A DNA stretch of 26,862 nt from Promethearchaeota archaeon (GCA_016839845.1 JAEOTL010000173.1:1-26862); one strand, 5' to 3'; shown: positions 1 to 8,634, numbered from the stretch's first letter. Notes: generated by a model from the letters alone, not told the origin. Numbers and translations are program-made.

Positions 1-186
1 TCTTGGAAAAATTGGGAAGGAGAAGTGTTGGTATTGCATGGTGGAACTGAAGTTACTCAAACTTTTAGTAGAAACTTCGCATATAAGAATATACTCTTAG
101 AAAATTATGAAGGTGAATTAGGGGAATTTGTCAATGTTAAGGTAGAAAAAGTTGAAGGTTTCAATCTCTTTGGGAAAGTGATATAG
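1..186 (+). CDS. C-terminal end of a radical-SAM tRNA methylthiotransferase (TRAM domain), partial
   Basis: The first 61 codons are open from the window edge to a TAG stop. The peptide has the pattern of a TRAM RNA-binding domain closing a MiaB/MtaB-type enzyme: a VLVLHGG strand, then SRNFAYKNI, then GELGEFVNVKVEKV and a final FGKVI. In the archaeal/eukaryotic e-MtaB (CDKAL1) group this segment follows the radical SAM core and helps bind tRNA for 2-methylthiolation of t6A37. The catalytic part and start lie outside the window, so the exact subfamily is inferred from the tail alone. The next gene begins about 110 bases downstream on the same strand. Confidence 0.7.
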   Translation, partial: SWKNWEGEVLVLHGGTEVTQTFSRNFAYKNILLENYEGELGEFVNVKVEKVEGFNLFGKVI

Positions 187-298
187 ATTCTGTGATTATA
201 CATCTAAAATTATATTAATAATGATAACTAATTAAATCCATTATTGACTGGAATTAAGAGAAAATGGGTAATTAAGTTTAATCTTGTCGTGAAAGAAT

Positions 299-823
299 AT
301 GGGAGAAGAAAAAAATTCTAAGCTGTTAATTTTGGGAATTTTCCCGAAGTGTCCTTTCTTTAAACCAGTACCCTTATTGATAATTTTAGTTCTAATAAGT
401 TTTGGTACCTGGGGCATATCTTATCTCAATTTTTGGGTTGCTATGGTGTATTTAATCTATTCTATTTTGTTTTACTTCTTAGTAATGCCATTAACAGTAT
501 GCAAATATTGTTATTTCAAAGTTAAGGAAACTATAGTAGATGAAGAGAAAGGGAAGACAGTTGAGAAGCTGTTATCAGTAGATAAGTGGAGTAAATCACA
601 TTTACATATGCATGTAGGGCAAAAAAATTGGGCATTGTTAATGTTCTTAATATGGTTTTTACCTATTGTGCTCATTATAATTTCGTTTTTTATCGATTTC
701 TCTATATTTGCGGTAATAGCTTTAATCGGATTTACCGCAGTGGTGGCAGGAAATTATTTATATATGATACGTGTAAAATGTCCAACATGCCCTATCCGAG
801 AGGAATGCCATTCATCTTTTTAA
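299..823 (+). CDS. Membrane protein with Cys-rich cytosolic motifs, unknown function
   Basis: I do not recognise the family. The 174-residue protein has about four hydrophobic segments: two near residues 24-65 and two near 112-155. Two cysteine clusters sit just outside membrane segments. One is a CxxC (VCKYCYF, around residues 68-71). The other is at the C-terminus, CPTCPIREEC, a CxxCx5C arrangement. Together they could bind a metal or form disulfides at the membrane face. The start is the first ATG. No strong ribosome site is visible, so the message may have a short leader. It is followed 54 bases later by another small membrane protein on the same strand. An overlapping frame at 628-861 looks like a shadow of this gene. 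Confidence 0.65.
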   Translation: MGEEKNSKLLILGIFPKCPFFKPVPLLIILVLISFGTWGISYLNFWVAMVYLIYSILFYFLVMPLTVCKYCYFKVKETIVDEEKGKTVEKLLSVDKWSKSHLHMHVGQKNWALLMFLIWFLPIVLIIISFFIDFSIFAVIALIGFTAVVAGNYLYMIRVKCPTCPIREECHSSF

Positions 824-877
824 GAAAAAAAGTGATAACAATAAAAATAATTGTAAAGTAGAGGTTATGATAAAAGT

Positions 878-1255
878 ATGGTTGATCTAAAGATAATGTT
901 TGCAGTCATTTGGGCTGCTTCAATGTTGTGTTATCTGTTAGGTGATGTGTTGCGAATATTTGCAGGGGATTTTAAACCAGGAGAAATTGAAGGTAAACCA
1001 ATGACTCAGAAAATCGTATTAGGTATGGCAATAATAATGGTGATCCCGATTGTTATGGTTGTTCTTTCCTTGATATTGGATTATCCTATAAATAGCTGGG
1101 TAAACGCCATAGTAGCCACATTCTTTATTGGTTTCAATATCTTTGGAATGAAGAGTATGAAGGCTTATGATAAGTTTTTGATAATTATAAGTCTTTTATT
1201 TAATGTACTTACTGTTTTTTATGCGATTTCTTATTTGATAATACTAATAGCATAG
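878..1255 (+). CDS. Small four-helix membrane protein, resembles the DUF6326 family
   Basis: The 125-residue protein consists almost entirely of four hydrophobic helices at roughly residues 4-27, 45-67, 73-93 and 100-124. The layout fits my memory of the DUF6326 family of small integral membrane proteins with no known function: YLLGDVLRIF near the start, a short GDFKPGE loop, MVIPIVMVVLS in the second helix, and AYDKFLIIISLLFN before the last. That assignment is from recall, not alignment. A GAGGT ribosome site lies about 12 bases upstream of the ATG. The gene sits between an unknown membrane protein and an oxidoreductase on the same strand, and no shared role is evident. Confidence 0.6.
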   Translation: MVDLKIMFAVIWAASMLCYLLGDVLRIFAGDFKPGEIEGKPMTQKIVLGMAIIMVIPIVMVVLSLILDYPINSWVNAIVATFFIGFNIFGMKSMKAYDKFLIIISLLFNVLTVFYAISYLIILIA

Positions 1256-1292
1256 TAATTATATAGTTTTATAGTTTAAATGGTGAAAGAAA

Positions 1293-2294
1293 TTGAAAGC
1301 GATTGTATGTACAAAATACGGACCTCCTGACGTTCTTCAGCTCAAGGAAGTTGAGAAACCAATTCCCAAAGACGATGAGGTTCTGATAAAAATACATGCG
1401 ACAACAGTTACCATGGGAGATTGCGAGATGAGAGGTCTCCAATTTTCAGGGGCTCTAAAATTCCTCATGAGAATGGCCACGGGATTTAGAGGCCCAAGAA
1501 AAAAACGCTCTATCTTAGGACAAGAATTAGCTGGGATAATTGAATCAGTTGGTAGTGAGGTAACCCAGTTTAAAAAAGGTGACCAAGTGTTCGCTATGAC
1601 AGATTTTCATTTTGGTGCCTATGCTGAGTATGCATGTCTGCCCGAAGATAGCATGATATTACTAAAACCAGATAATATGACCTATGAAGAAGCAGCTACA
1701 ATCCCCTTGGGGGGACTTGAATCAGTTCATTATCTTAGAGAAGCAAATATTCAGAAAGGTCAAACAATGCTTATTATTGGAGCTTCTGGAAGTATAGGGA
1801 CAATTGGAATTCAGCTTGCTAAACATTATGGAGCCCATGTAACCGCAATAGGCAATCCCAAAAGTTTAGAAATAATGAAATCTATTGGGGCTGATAAAGT
1901 AATAGATTATACAAAAGAGGATTTTACTGAAAGTGATGAGACATACGATATTATTTTTGATGTAATTGGTAAAACTTCGTTTACACGTGGTTTAAATTCG
2001 TTAAATAAAAACGGAATCTATCTACTAGCTAATCCTAAGATGTCATTGATTAATCACGAGAAAAGGGAAGCAAGGAAAAACGATAAGAAATTTATATATA
2101 GAAATATGGATAACACAGAAGAAAGGTTAGATCAATTAAGATTTCTCAAGGAACTTATTAAGGCAGGAGAAATAACACCAGTTATTGGTAGAAGATTTTC
2201 ATTAGAACAAATTCCCGAAGCTCACAGATTTGTTGAAGAAGGGGAAAAAGTCGGAAATGTTGTAATAAATGTAATCCCTAACAATAAAACTTAA
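1293..2294 (+). CDS. Zinc-independent MDR-family NAD(P)-dependent oxidoreductase (quinone oxidoreductase-like)
   Basis: This is a 333-residue medium-chain dehydrogenase/reductase. The N-terminal GroES-like domain contains GQELAGIIESVG (about 76-87) and KKGDQVFA. The Rossmann domain carries the nucleotide-binding GASGSIG at 163-169, and the C-terminal region reads EQIPEAHRFVEEG. The catalytic- and structural-zinc cysteine sets of alcohol dehydrogenases are missing, so it belongs with the quinone/enone reductases (zeta-crystallin and RTN4IP1-like). These reduce an activated C=C or quinone using NADPH. The start is a TTG, supported by GGTGA five bases upstream and by the normal MKAIV-type N-terminus. 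The substrate cannot be told from sequence. Confidence 0.88.
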   Translation: MKAIVCTKYGPPDVLQLKEVEKPIPKDDEVLIKIHATTVTMGDCEMRGLQFSGALKFLMRMATGFRGPRKKRSILGQELAGIIESVGSEVTQFKKGDQVFAMTDFHFGAYAEYACLPEDSMILLKPDNMTYEEAATIPLGGLESVHYLREANIQKGQTMLIIGASGSIGTIGIQLAKHYGAHVTAIGNPKSLEIMKSIGADKVIDYTKEDFTESDETYDIIFDVIGKTSFTRGLNSLNKNGIYLLANPKMSLINHEKREARKNDKKFIYRNMDNTEERLDQLRFLKELIKAGEITPVIGRRFSLEQIPEAHRFVEEGEKVGNVVINVIPNNKT

Positions 2295-2367
2295 TATGAA
2301 ATTATTATAATCATTATAAATTTTAAAAGAAGAATAAAAAAATGGAGGATAAGTTGGAGGGTTTCCC

Positions 2368-3048
2368 ATGAATATTGAAATGTTCGTAACAGGTTTTCTC
2401 TTTCTGTTTATTTTAGTTTTAAACATCCCAATAGCATTATTTGGCAATAGATCAGAATTTGGTGATTTTGATTTAAATACTTGGCTACAAAAAATTAGCA
2501 AGAATCCAAATAACTTCCAAATTGGTATCATTATTGGCCTTATAGAACATGTTTGCGTCGTCGTACTCGCTATAATGATGTTTATTGTTTTTAGTCCATA
2601 TAGCATAATACTCGGACTGATTTGGACAATCCCTCGAATAGGAGAAGGTCTGATCCAGATCTATAATGAAAAATACTCTAAGACACTTCTCAATATAGCA
2701 AAACAATATTCAAGTGCTAATGGTGCCGAAAAAAGTACATTGAGTGACTTAGCTCGGATCAATTCCCAAACAAAAAACTCTAGGTTCTCATTGGCAATGA
2801 TCTTATGGTCCATCGGTACATTCACATATTCAATCCTGTTTGTTGCCTATGGAGCACTCCCCCCTATTATTGGACCAATAATTGGAGTGTTAGGAATTAT
2901 TGGCAGCATTTTAATTGGTTTCTATAATGGGATAGAGCTCATAAAGCCTAAGTTTAAAGTCTTCAAAACCCTTTCACCGATTGGCGGTCTATTGAGCATT
3001 CTATTTGAAGTACTCCTGGGAGGATTATTGTTGTTTATTTCTTTATAA
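2368..3048 (+). CDS. Multi-pass membrane protein, unknown function
   Basis: The 226-residue protein has hydrophobic segments at about 4-26, 51-88, 137-159, 163-185 and 203-225, giving five or six membrane passes. A polar stretch at about 90-135 (ENIYNEKYSK-like region through SQTKNSR) could be a cytosolic loop. I recognise no family or catalytic motif. Two purine-rich stretches (GGAGGAT and GGAGGG) precede the ATG, and the nearer one is about 7 bases upstream, a good initiation context. A 51-base gap separates it from the convergent tautomerase gene. Confidence 0.6.
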   Translation: MNIEMFVTGFLFLFILVLNIPIALFGNRSEFGDFDLNTWLQKISKNPNNFQIGIIIGLIEHVCVVVLAIMMFIVFSPYSIILGLIWTIPRIGEGLIQIYNEKYSKTLLNIAKQYSSANGAEKSTLSDLARINSQTKNSRFSLAMILWSIGTFTYSILFVAYGALPPIIGPIIGVLGIIGSILIGFYNGIELIKPKFKVFKTLSPIGGLLSILFEVLLGGLLLFISL

Positions 3049-3099
3049 TGGTCTTTTATTGACAGATATAGTTTCAGTTATTAAAAAAAAGGACTAAAG

Positions 3100-3297
3100 T
3101 TATTTTTTCCATCTATCTATTAAAAGTTCCCCATTCGCCCCAACATTTTCAGGTGAATTTTCTCTTATTATCACAGTCATGTGCTCAAAATCTTCGGGAT
3201 ATCCATATATTTTCTTAAAAATGGTTGTAAATTCTTTGACGAGTTTTCGTTTTGTTTCTATATCTCGTTTAGGACCTTCAACAGTAATAATTGGCAT
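3100..3297 (-). CDS. 4-oxalocrotonate tautomerase family protein
   Basis: The 65-residue protein matches the usual 60-70 residue length of 4-OT subunits. It starts MPIITVEGP, so after Met removal the catalytic base Pro1 is exposed. The helix KRKLVKEFTTIFKKIYG and the strand EHMTVIIRENSPENVG follow the beta-alpha-beta fold of the superfamily. Members enolise 2-oxoacids or carry out related dehalogenation or hydratase steps as hexamers. The usual Arg11 corresponds to the KR/RD region at residues 9-12, but the match is not exact. It lies downstream of the haloalkane dehalogenase on the same strand with a 73-base gap. A shared role in processing halogenated or unsaturated compounds is possible but unproven. 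Confidence 0.85.
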   Translation of the reverse strand: MPIITVEGPKRDIETKRKLVKEFTTIFKKIYGYPEDFEHMTVIIRENSPENVGANGELLIDRWKK

Positions 3298-3370
3298 TTT
3301 TACTTATCTCAGTTTTAACTATCTGGTTTAAGAGACAGAATGAGCTACTGACTAATTAATATTATTGATC

Positions 3371-4288
3371 TTAATGGTGAAAAATCGACAGCAATTTAAA
3401 TGCTTCTAAAGCTTTTACTGCAATAATTTCTCCCCACTCTTGGACAAAATGTCCCGCATCTTTAATTCTCATCGGTTCAGGACATCTTGGAATCATCTCT
3501 CTTAGTATCTTCATCATTGGGGGCCCGAGAACCGGATCTTGCATACCTACTGCCATAAAAGATTCACCATCCCATTTGTCTTGGAACCAATCACGTGCTA
3601 TTCTTGATAGTTCTGCACCCAGCATATTATAACTGGTTGGCACTAATTGAGGAAAACTTCTAACACCTGCTTTGTATTTAATATCGGGAAAAGGGGCATC
3701 ATAGGCGATAATATCCTCTTGAGTTAAAATTGGTGTTGCCCTACGTATCAAGTCTCCAACCCTCATATCTGGAGTATTACTCACCCAGTCTCGAAAGGCC
3801 TTGAATCCTTGAGAAATTTCAAAATCTCCAGTTCCAAATATAGTGTTCATTAATATTAATCGTTTGAATTTAGAAGGGAACGAAACCGGTAATGTAAGAC
3901 CTAGAATTCCTCCCCAATCTTGACAAACAAGAGTTATATTATCTAAATCGAGCTTCTTTATAAATTCAATTAGAGAGTTCCTATGAAAATTGAAAGTATA
4001 AATTTCATCCTCAACAGGTTTATCAGATCTCCCAAATCCAAAAAAATCAGGAGCCACAACTCGATAACCCTCATTCACAAAAATAGGCAGCATCTTACGA
4101 TATAAATAAGCCCATGTTGGCTCACCATGAAGACATAAGAATATCTCTTCAGAATTTTTAAATCCTTCATCAATATAATGCATCCTTAAATCTTCAAATC
4201 CTTTAAGATTTCTTAAATACCGGGGCTCATAAGGAAAGTTAGGAAGATGCTTAAATCTTTTATCTGGGGTTCTTACAAATTCAATCAT
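3371..4288 (-). CDS. Haloalkane dehalogenase (alpha/beta hydrolase, HLD-I/DhlA-DhmA type)
   Basis: This 305-residue alpha/beta hydrolase has the haloalkane dehalogenase signature rather than that of a generic esterase. HGEPTW at 54-59 forms the oxyanion hole. The nucleophile elbow is CQDWGG, with Asp124 as nucleophile and Trp125 next to it as halide ligand. GMQDP places the acid Asp251 after strand beta-7, as in the HLD-I subfamily. DAGHFVQEWGE supplies catalytic His280. Trp168 in the cap is a candidate second halide ligand. The enzyme hydrolyses a carbon-halogen bond to alcohol plus halide through an alkyl-enzyme ester. A GGGGGAT ribosome site precedes the ATG. Relatives with epoxide hydrolase or esterase activity exist, but the Asp-Trp pair and HGEPTW make dehalogenase the best call. 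Confidence 0.85.
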   Translation of the reverse strand: MIEFVRTPDKRFKHLPNFPYEPRYLRNLKGFEDLRMHYIDEGFKNSEEIFLCLHGEPTWAYLYRKMLPIFVNEGYRVVAPDFFGFGRSDKPVEDEIYTFNFHRNSLIEFIKKLDLDNITLVCQDWGGILGLTLPVSFPSKFKRLILMNTIFGTGDFEISQGFKAFRDWVSNTPDMRVGDLIRRATPILTQEDIIAYDAPFPDIKYKAGVRSFPQLVPTSYNMLGAELSRIARDWFQDKWDGESFMAVGMQDPVLGPPMMKILREMIPRCPEPMRIKDAGHFVQEWGEIIAVKALEAFKLLSIFHH

Positions 4289-4392
4289 AAAAATCCCCCT
4301 TCTTTCTATAAATCAAAATTATCTAACTTTGAAATATGTTCAAATATTAATTGTGTTAATCTCATATTAATCTTTTTCTGAGTTGTTTGACA

Positions 4393-5562
4393 ATGACTAA
4401 AAAAATGTATTGGGACACTCCTTATGAAACGAAATTTTCCGCAGAAGTTATAGCAATCAAAAATGACGGAATTATACTTAATAAAACACTCTTCTATCCT
4501 GAAAGTGGGAATCAAATGAGTGATAAGGGACTTCTTAAAGTTGGTGAGTCTACTTTTAAAGTAGATAAAGTAAGTAAAGAAGAAGAAGACATTTTGCACC
4601 ACTTGGGATCACCTTTTGAGGATCGAATTCATATAGGCGACACAGTTGAAGGAGAAATTGATTGGGACCATCGATATGGTTTAATGAAAACTCACTCTTC
4701 TCAACATGTATTTTCAGCAGTCATAAAAAATGAATTTGACATCGAAACTATACGCGCGAACATAACATTTGAAGAAGTAACACTTCAAATCTCTCAAAAA
4801 GTCAATTATAAGCAGCTGATTGACATTCTTAATAAAGTAAATGAAATTTCAACAAATTTAAATCTCAACATAACTTCAACTATACTCCCACATGAAGAAA
4901 CTCAGAAAAAGGGCTCTATAATAAGGAGTAAAATCCCAAAAGAGTCTAAAGTTCGACTGATGGAAATAGAAGGGTTAGATTTAGTGTGTTGTGGAGGTAC
5001 TCATGTTAAGAACACATCTGAAATCGGCTCAATTTATGTTTACGAGTTTAAAAAAGGAACTGAAATTGGCTATTATATTGGTAATAAAGCTAAGCATTTG
5101 AGATCAAATAATAATGTTGATATGCTACACCTTGCGAATGATGCGAACACTTCTATTGAGAAGCTAAAAGGTTATCTTGACAAACAGTTGGAACATAATA
5201 AAGTTTTACTAGACCAACAAAATTCCTTAGTCATCAGGTATTTAGAAGCTATTTCAAACTCTCCTACCAAAGTCATTAAGGGAATCTCGTTATTTTATAT
5301 TGAGCATAATCTAGATTTTAAACTCCTAAATAAGTCATTGAGTAATTTTCCTCAAAATTCTCTTATCATTGTAAGTATGGGAAATAATAAAATAAGAATC
5401 AACTCTTTAAGCGACTCTATAAATGCAAATGAATTAATTCAGCAAATTATTAAAAAATTCAATGGTAAGGGAGGAGGAAATCCGAAATCTGCCCAAGCAG
5501 CATTGGAAAAGACACCTAAGAATCTGATGGCGGAAATAGAATTATTAATAATAACTGAATAA
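4393..5562 (+). CDS. alaX: AlaX-type alanyl-tRNA editing protein, long form with DHHA1 domain
   Basis: The 389-residue protein is a free-standing editing homologue of alanyl-tRNA synthetase that hydrolyses misacylated Ser- or Gly-tRNA(Ala). The N-terminal beta-barrel (about 1-90) carries FYPESGNQMSDKG, the strand found next to the editing pocket. HSSQH at 101-105 and CGGTH at 200-204 supply the four zinc ligands of the HxxxH/CxxxH site. A polar helical stretch follows, then a C-terminal DHHA1-like domain ending in GKGGGNPKSAQ, the glycine-rich motif that contacts tRNA. No aminoacylation domain is present, so this is the long AlaX form, not a broken alaS. A TTG lies two codons upstream at 4387, but I prefer the ATG. 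No ribosome site is visible, which suggests a leaderless message. It is divergent from the dehalogenase. Confidence 0.88.
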   Translation: MTKKMYWDTPYETKFSAEVIAIKNDGIILNKTLFYPESGNQMSDKGLLKVGESTFKVDKVSKEEEDILHHLGSPFEDRIHIGDTVEGEIDWDHRYGLMKTHSSQHVFSAVIKNEFDIETIRANITFEEVTLQISQKVNYKQLIDILNKVNEISTNLNLNITSTILPHEETQKKGSIIRSKIPKESKVRLMEIEGLDLVCCGGTHVKNTSEIGSIYVYEFKKGTEIGYYIGNKAKHLRSNNNVDMLHLANDANTSIEKLKGYLDKQLEHNKVLLDQQNSLVIRYLEAISNSPTKVIKGISLFYIEHNLDFKLLNKSLSNFPQNSLIIVSMGNNKIRINSLSDSINANELIQQIIKKFNGKGGGNPKSAQAALEKTPKNLMAEIELLIITE

Positions 5563-5696
5563 AAAAACTGATAAGTCTAAAAAAAGTCAAGAGCGCCACA
5601 AAATTTAAATGCTCGTATTACATAATTGTCAATTGCATACTATTGCCTTGATGAAATCTAAAAATCCATTATTTTGGGATTGAAAAGAGCAAAGAG

Positions 5697-6233
5697 TTGA
5701 TTATAATTAAGGACAATCTAACCCATGGTATTAATGCCAAATTTGATGAGAAGCTAAGGGAGCTAAATAAATTCTTACCTACCGCTAATCCTGCTGAAGG
5801 AGGTTGTGCCGAGATTACATTAACAAGTATCTTAGAAATTCTCGGAATTCAAGGCGGAGTAATTAATAATACTATGATTCCGTTATCTAGTGGATTTGGA
5901 GGATATAAATCTCAAACAGGACAAGCAGGACCATGCGGGGTAGTATGTGGAGGTTGTGCCGCAATAGGAGTAATTTTAGGTGGCAAAGAAAAGATGGAAA
6001 GTAATTTGGTTCCTTTAACCTATCAAAAAGCATCAGCTTTTTGCTCCGAATTTGAAAAAGCATTTGGCTCGATATTCTGCCCAGATTTATGTCGTTACGA
6101 TTTTAGTGATCCGAAAGTTATGGTAGAATACATCGAAAATAACATTTGGGGAGATGTATGTTACAAATTTGTGATATGGGCAGTGGATAAGGTAAGAAAT
6201 ATGATGCAAAAAGAATTAGAAGAAAATTGGTAA
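5697..6233 (+). CDS. C_GCAxxG_C_C family cysteine-rich protein
   Basis: The 178-residue protein has the family's defining cysteine layout: GGCAE at Cys37, then CGVVCGGCAAIG containing the GCAxxG core (residues 86-91), then Cys116, Cys128 and Cys132. Such spacing suggests an iron-sulfur or other metal centre. Members are common in anaerobes and often sit near redox enzymes, but no activity is established. The start is a TTG with only a weak AAGAG upstream. The frame stays open about 14 codons further back without a canonical start, so the N-terminus is uncertain. A TATA-like AAATTTAAAT lies at 5601-5610. It converges on the HdrB gene with a 24-base gap. Confidence 0.82.
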   Translation: MIIIKDNLTHGINAKFDEKLRELNKFLPTANPAEGGCAEITLTSILEILGIQGGVINNTMIPLSSGFGGYKSQTGQAGPCGVVCGGCAAIGVILGGKEKMESNLVPLTYQKASAFCSEFEKAFGSIFCPDLCRYDFSDPKVMVEYIENNIWGDVCYKFVIWAVDKVRNMMQKELEENW

Positions 6234-6257
6234 CCTTTGATTCTAAGATTACCCCAC

Positions 6258-7157
6258 TTAATTTTTAGGTTGCTTTAGACCATGTTTTTCTAAAAATGCG
6301 GTTGCTCTTGCCCGGTGAAATTTAAGCCCCAAATCGTCGGGATTTTCTCCGTAGGCTAGTGCCAATAGTTCAGTTATATACAATATCGGAATCCCGAAGG
6401 TACTATCATTGATTTTCTCAGCTTTTTTCTGATTACTGTCAAATTGCTGAAAGCATGCTGGGCAATTGACAATCATAGCCTCAGCTCCAGCATTTATAGC
6501 ACTTGTCATTTTATTTGACAGAATTTGCATTGCTGTATCTTCTTCAGCATATCCAACACCGTTTCCACAACAGAGAACTTCTTCGTCATAATCTACGGGG
6601 ATAGCACCTGTTGCAGCTACAATTTCTCTCAATTTCACTGGTTTCATTGGGTCATCGGTCTGCACTTTTTCTGAGGGCCGATTATAGTGACATCCTGTAT
6701 GACATGCAACCTTGATTCCGGATAAGTCTTTTGTGACAAACTCTTTTATCTTTTCAACACCGACTTCATGTAGTACTTCTACAAAATGTTTCACATTGGA
6801 CGTGCCTTTAAATTCTCTCCCTACCGTGCTTAAAAGCTTGTTTATTTTCTCTTTTTCATGATCATCATGTTTTAGTTCTTCATTAACAAGCTTTAAAGTT
6901 TGAAAACAACCGTTACATAAGGATATAATGTCTTTTCCCTCCTGTTCAGCGATTGTGAGATTTCTAGCTCCCATAGCGAGCCAGCTAAGGTGATCAGTGC
7001 TATTAAAACCTACAGGGTCAGGACAGCACGCGAATGCGGCATCCGATACCTTTATTCCTAACTTATCGAAAACTTTTCTCGCAGATGCTTCAATAAAGGG
7101 AATACGATTACCTATTACACAGCCTTGAAACAATTTGAAATCTTCTGCTTTAGCCAT
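6258..7157 (-). CDS. hdrB: Heterodisulfide reductase subunit B-like protein (two CCG domains)
   Basis: The 299-residue protein has both cysteine-rich CCG domains of HdrB. The first set is Cys13, Cys44-Cys45, Cys81 and Cys84 (CNGC). The second is Cys156 (TGCH), Cys196-Cys197 (CCGNG), Cys232 and Cys235 (CPAC). These match in spacing the ligands of the two noncubane [4Fe-4S] clusters that reduce a disulfide in methanogen HdrB. The length fits the family. I chose the ATG giving MAKAEDF because it puts the first motif at the family position; an ATG 13 codons upstream adds an unrelated basic leader. No hdrC or hdrA lies next to it, so partners must be elsewhere. The physiological disulfide is unknown, and a role in electron transfer with Fwd or formate-type enzymes is inference. 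Confidence 0.87.
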   Translation of the reverse strand: MAKAEDFKLFQGCVIGNRIPFIEASARKVFDKLGIKVSDAAFACCPDPVGFNSTDHLSWLAMGARNLTIAEQEGKDIISLCNGCFQTLKLVNEELKHDDHEKEKINKLLSTVGREFKGTSNVKHFVEVLHEVGVEKIKEFVTKDLSGIKVACHTGCHYNRPSEKVQTDDPMKPVKLREIVAATGAIPVDYDEEVLCCGNGVGYAEEDTAMQILSNKMTSAINAGAEAMIVNCPACFQQFDSNQKKAEKINDSTFGIPILYITELLALAYGENPDDLGLKFHRARATAFLEKHGLKQPKN

Positions 7158-7296
7158 AATTAATCTTCTTTTATATTTTATAGCGTTTAGTTGCATTTGA
7201 AAATGTTAAATTTCTTAAAAATCTTCTCTCTATTAAGTTAATGTAATAGTGTTAAAATCAAAAAGAAATAAAAATTAGAAATTTAATAAAGGGAAT

Positions 7297-7743
7297 TTAA
7301 TCTTCGTCTTCGTCTTCGTCATCCATCCCTGAACGAGCAACAATGGTTATAAGCACTCCTATAAAACCATACCCGCCGTTAATGATTTCTAATATTATCC
7401 CGTTAATTTCATTTACTACTGAGCCATTTAGAATGCTAACAACAAGGAAAATGATAAATCCAATAAGCCCCATCCCTGCCCCTATAGCAATAATAATTTT
7501 TCCAAGTCGGTATACTCCAATTCCAACAAGAATCGCTCCGATTATAACTGAAATGCCACCCCCGCTAGCTACATAGCCTAAAACTTGAAGTACTATTTCT
7601 ATAATATTTATTAATGATTGACTAAGAAATCCTGAAAGTAGCCCAAAAATTGTTTCAAAAAAAGCTATGCTTCCTATAGTGGATCCCAAGATCATAAGGA
7701 TGCCACCGATAATACATAAAATAACCCATTTTGTATTTTGCAT
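7297..7743 (-). CDS. Membrane protein with acidic tail, paralogue of the protein at 8692-9288
   Basis: The 148-residue protein has about four hydrophobic helices (residues 7-28, 33-58, 60-80, 82-104) and a possible fifth at 120-138, then ends in an acidic run DDEDEDED. GGILMILGSTIGSI near the N-terminus and YRLGKIIIAIGAGMG in the middle are closely matched by the protein at 8692-9288, so the two are paralogues. This copy lacks the other's C-terminal zinc ribbon. Its function is unknown. The antisense frame at 7343-7576 is a shadow. It lies 75 bases downstream of fdhD and could be co-transcribed with it. Confidence 0.65.
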   Translation of the reverse strand: MQNTKWVILCIIGGILMILGSTIGSIAFFETIFGLLSGFLSQSLINIIEIVLQVLGYVASGGGISVIIGAILVGIGVYRLGKIIIAIGAGMGLIGFIIFLVVSILNGSVVNEINGIILEIINGGYGFIGVLITIVARSGMDDEDEDED

Positions 7744-7818
7744 AATCTTCTATCTCAGAAATGTAATTTTCTTAGTTCAATATACCATTCTTTAATTTAT
7801 AAATGCTTTGAATTATAT

Positions 7819-8634
7819 TCAAATCTCTATTCTCTCAGGATGAGTATAGATATTCATCCTACTCCCTCGAGCAAATCCAATTAATGTGATCCCATACGCA
7901 AACGCCAATTTAATCCCAGATTCTATTGCTGCCGAAAAAGAAGCAACGATAGGGATTTTTGCACGGATCGCTTTAAGTACAGAGTCGCTTGTTAATCGTC
8001 CAGTAGAGGTTAAAAAAACGTTATCAAAACTCAAATCCTTCAGAATCATTTCCCCTATAACCTTGTCTATTGCGTTATGTCGCCCAGTATCCTCTTTTAC
8101 ACTTAAAATCTCCCCATTTTGATTAAAGATTGCGGCTCCGTGGCAACCTCCTGTTTCACGATACAAAGGAGTGGCAATTTGCATTTTTTTTATAGCAGAA
8201 AATAGAGTACTGGAATGAATCTTCATTGTCTCATCAGCCCAGAGTTCTTCCTTAACTTTTGCTTCATCCAGTTTGTTTTTAATTAATTTTCTCCAAGGTG
8301 AGGGGATCCCGCAAGTTGTATCAACAACTCTACTTACGGGGTTCATGTCAATATCTTCAGCTGTGAAGTCCAGAGAATTTTTAAGCTCAACTTTTATGTT
8401 GTTATCTACTTCAGATATCTTTATTTCTTTGATGTCATTTGCAGAATCTATTATCCCAATTGAAAATAAAAATCCATACGTTAATTCTTTAAGATCTTGG
8501 GGTAAACAAATAATATTCACAATAGGTTCGGAATTAATAAAAATATCAATAGGTTTTTCGACAAGAATCAGATCGTCTACTTTGTTCTTCTCTTTTTTTT
8601 TAATTCTGGTTATCTTTATTTTACGTTTATACAA
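7819..8634 (-). CDS. fdhD: FdhD, sulfurtransferase for Mo/W bis-pterin cofactor maturation
   Basis: The 271-residue protein carries the FdhD hallmarks: RVVDTTCGIPS with Cys108 in the sulfur-carrying loop, the strand-turn RETGGCHGAA (160-168), and EDTGRHNAIDK (181-191), which helps bind the cofactor. FdhD passes sulfur from a cysteine desulfurase to the Mo- or W-bis-MGD centre of formate dehydrogenases. The second cysteine of the bacterial CxxC loop is absent (CGIP), as in many archaeal members. No formate dehydrogenase is visible here. The closest candidate client is FwdB of the nearby fwd operon, a formate-dehydrogenase relative, but this is inference. The start is a TTG with a GGTCGG-like sequence just upstream, so the exact start is uncertain. 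Confidence 0.93.
   Translation of the reverse strand: MYKRKIKITRIKKKEKNKVDDLILVEKPIDIFINSEPIVNIICLPQDLKELTYGFLFSIGIIDSANDIKEIKISEVDNNIKVELKNSLDFTAEDIDMNPVSRVVDTTCGIPSPWRKLIKNKLDEAKVKEELWADETMKIHSSTLFSAIKKMQIATPLYRETGGCHGAAIFNQNGEILSVKEDTGRHNAIDKVIGEMILKDLSFDNVFLTSTGRLTSDSVLKAIRAKIPIVASFSAAIESGIKLAFAYGITLIGFARGSRMNIYTHPERIEI

Noticed and set aside
2202..2706. Two minus-strand reading frames opposite the MDR enzyme and membrane protein genes
   Set aside because: Their peptides are low-complexity and unlike any protein, and they lie antisense to well-supported genes.
5649..5690. A possible box C/D small RNA (TGATGAA-like sequence)
   Set aside because: No matching D box or D'/C' pair is visible at the right spacing, and the region precedes a gene start.
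7158..7196. A 13-codon N-terminal extension of HdrB
   Set aside because: The added residues are basic and unlike the family, and the inner ATG gives the normal distance to the first cysteine motif.
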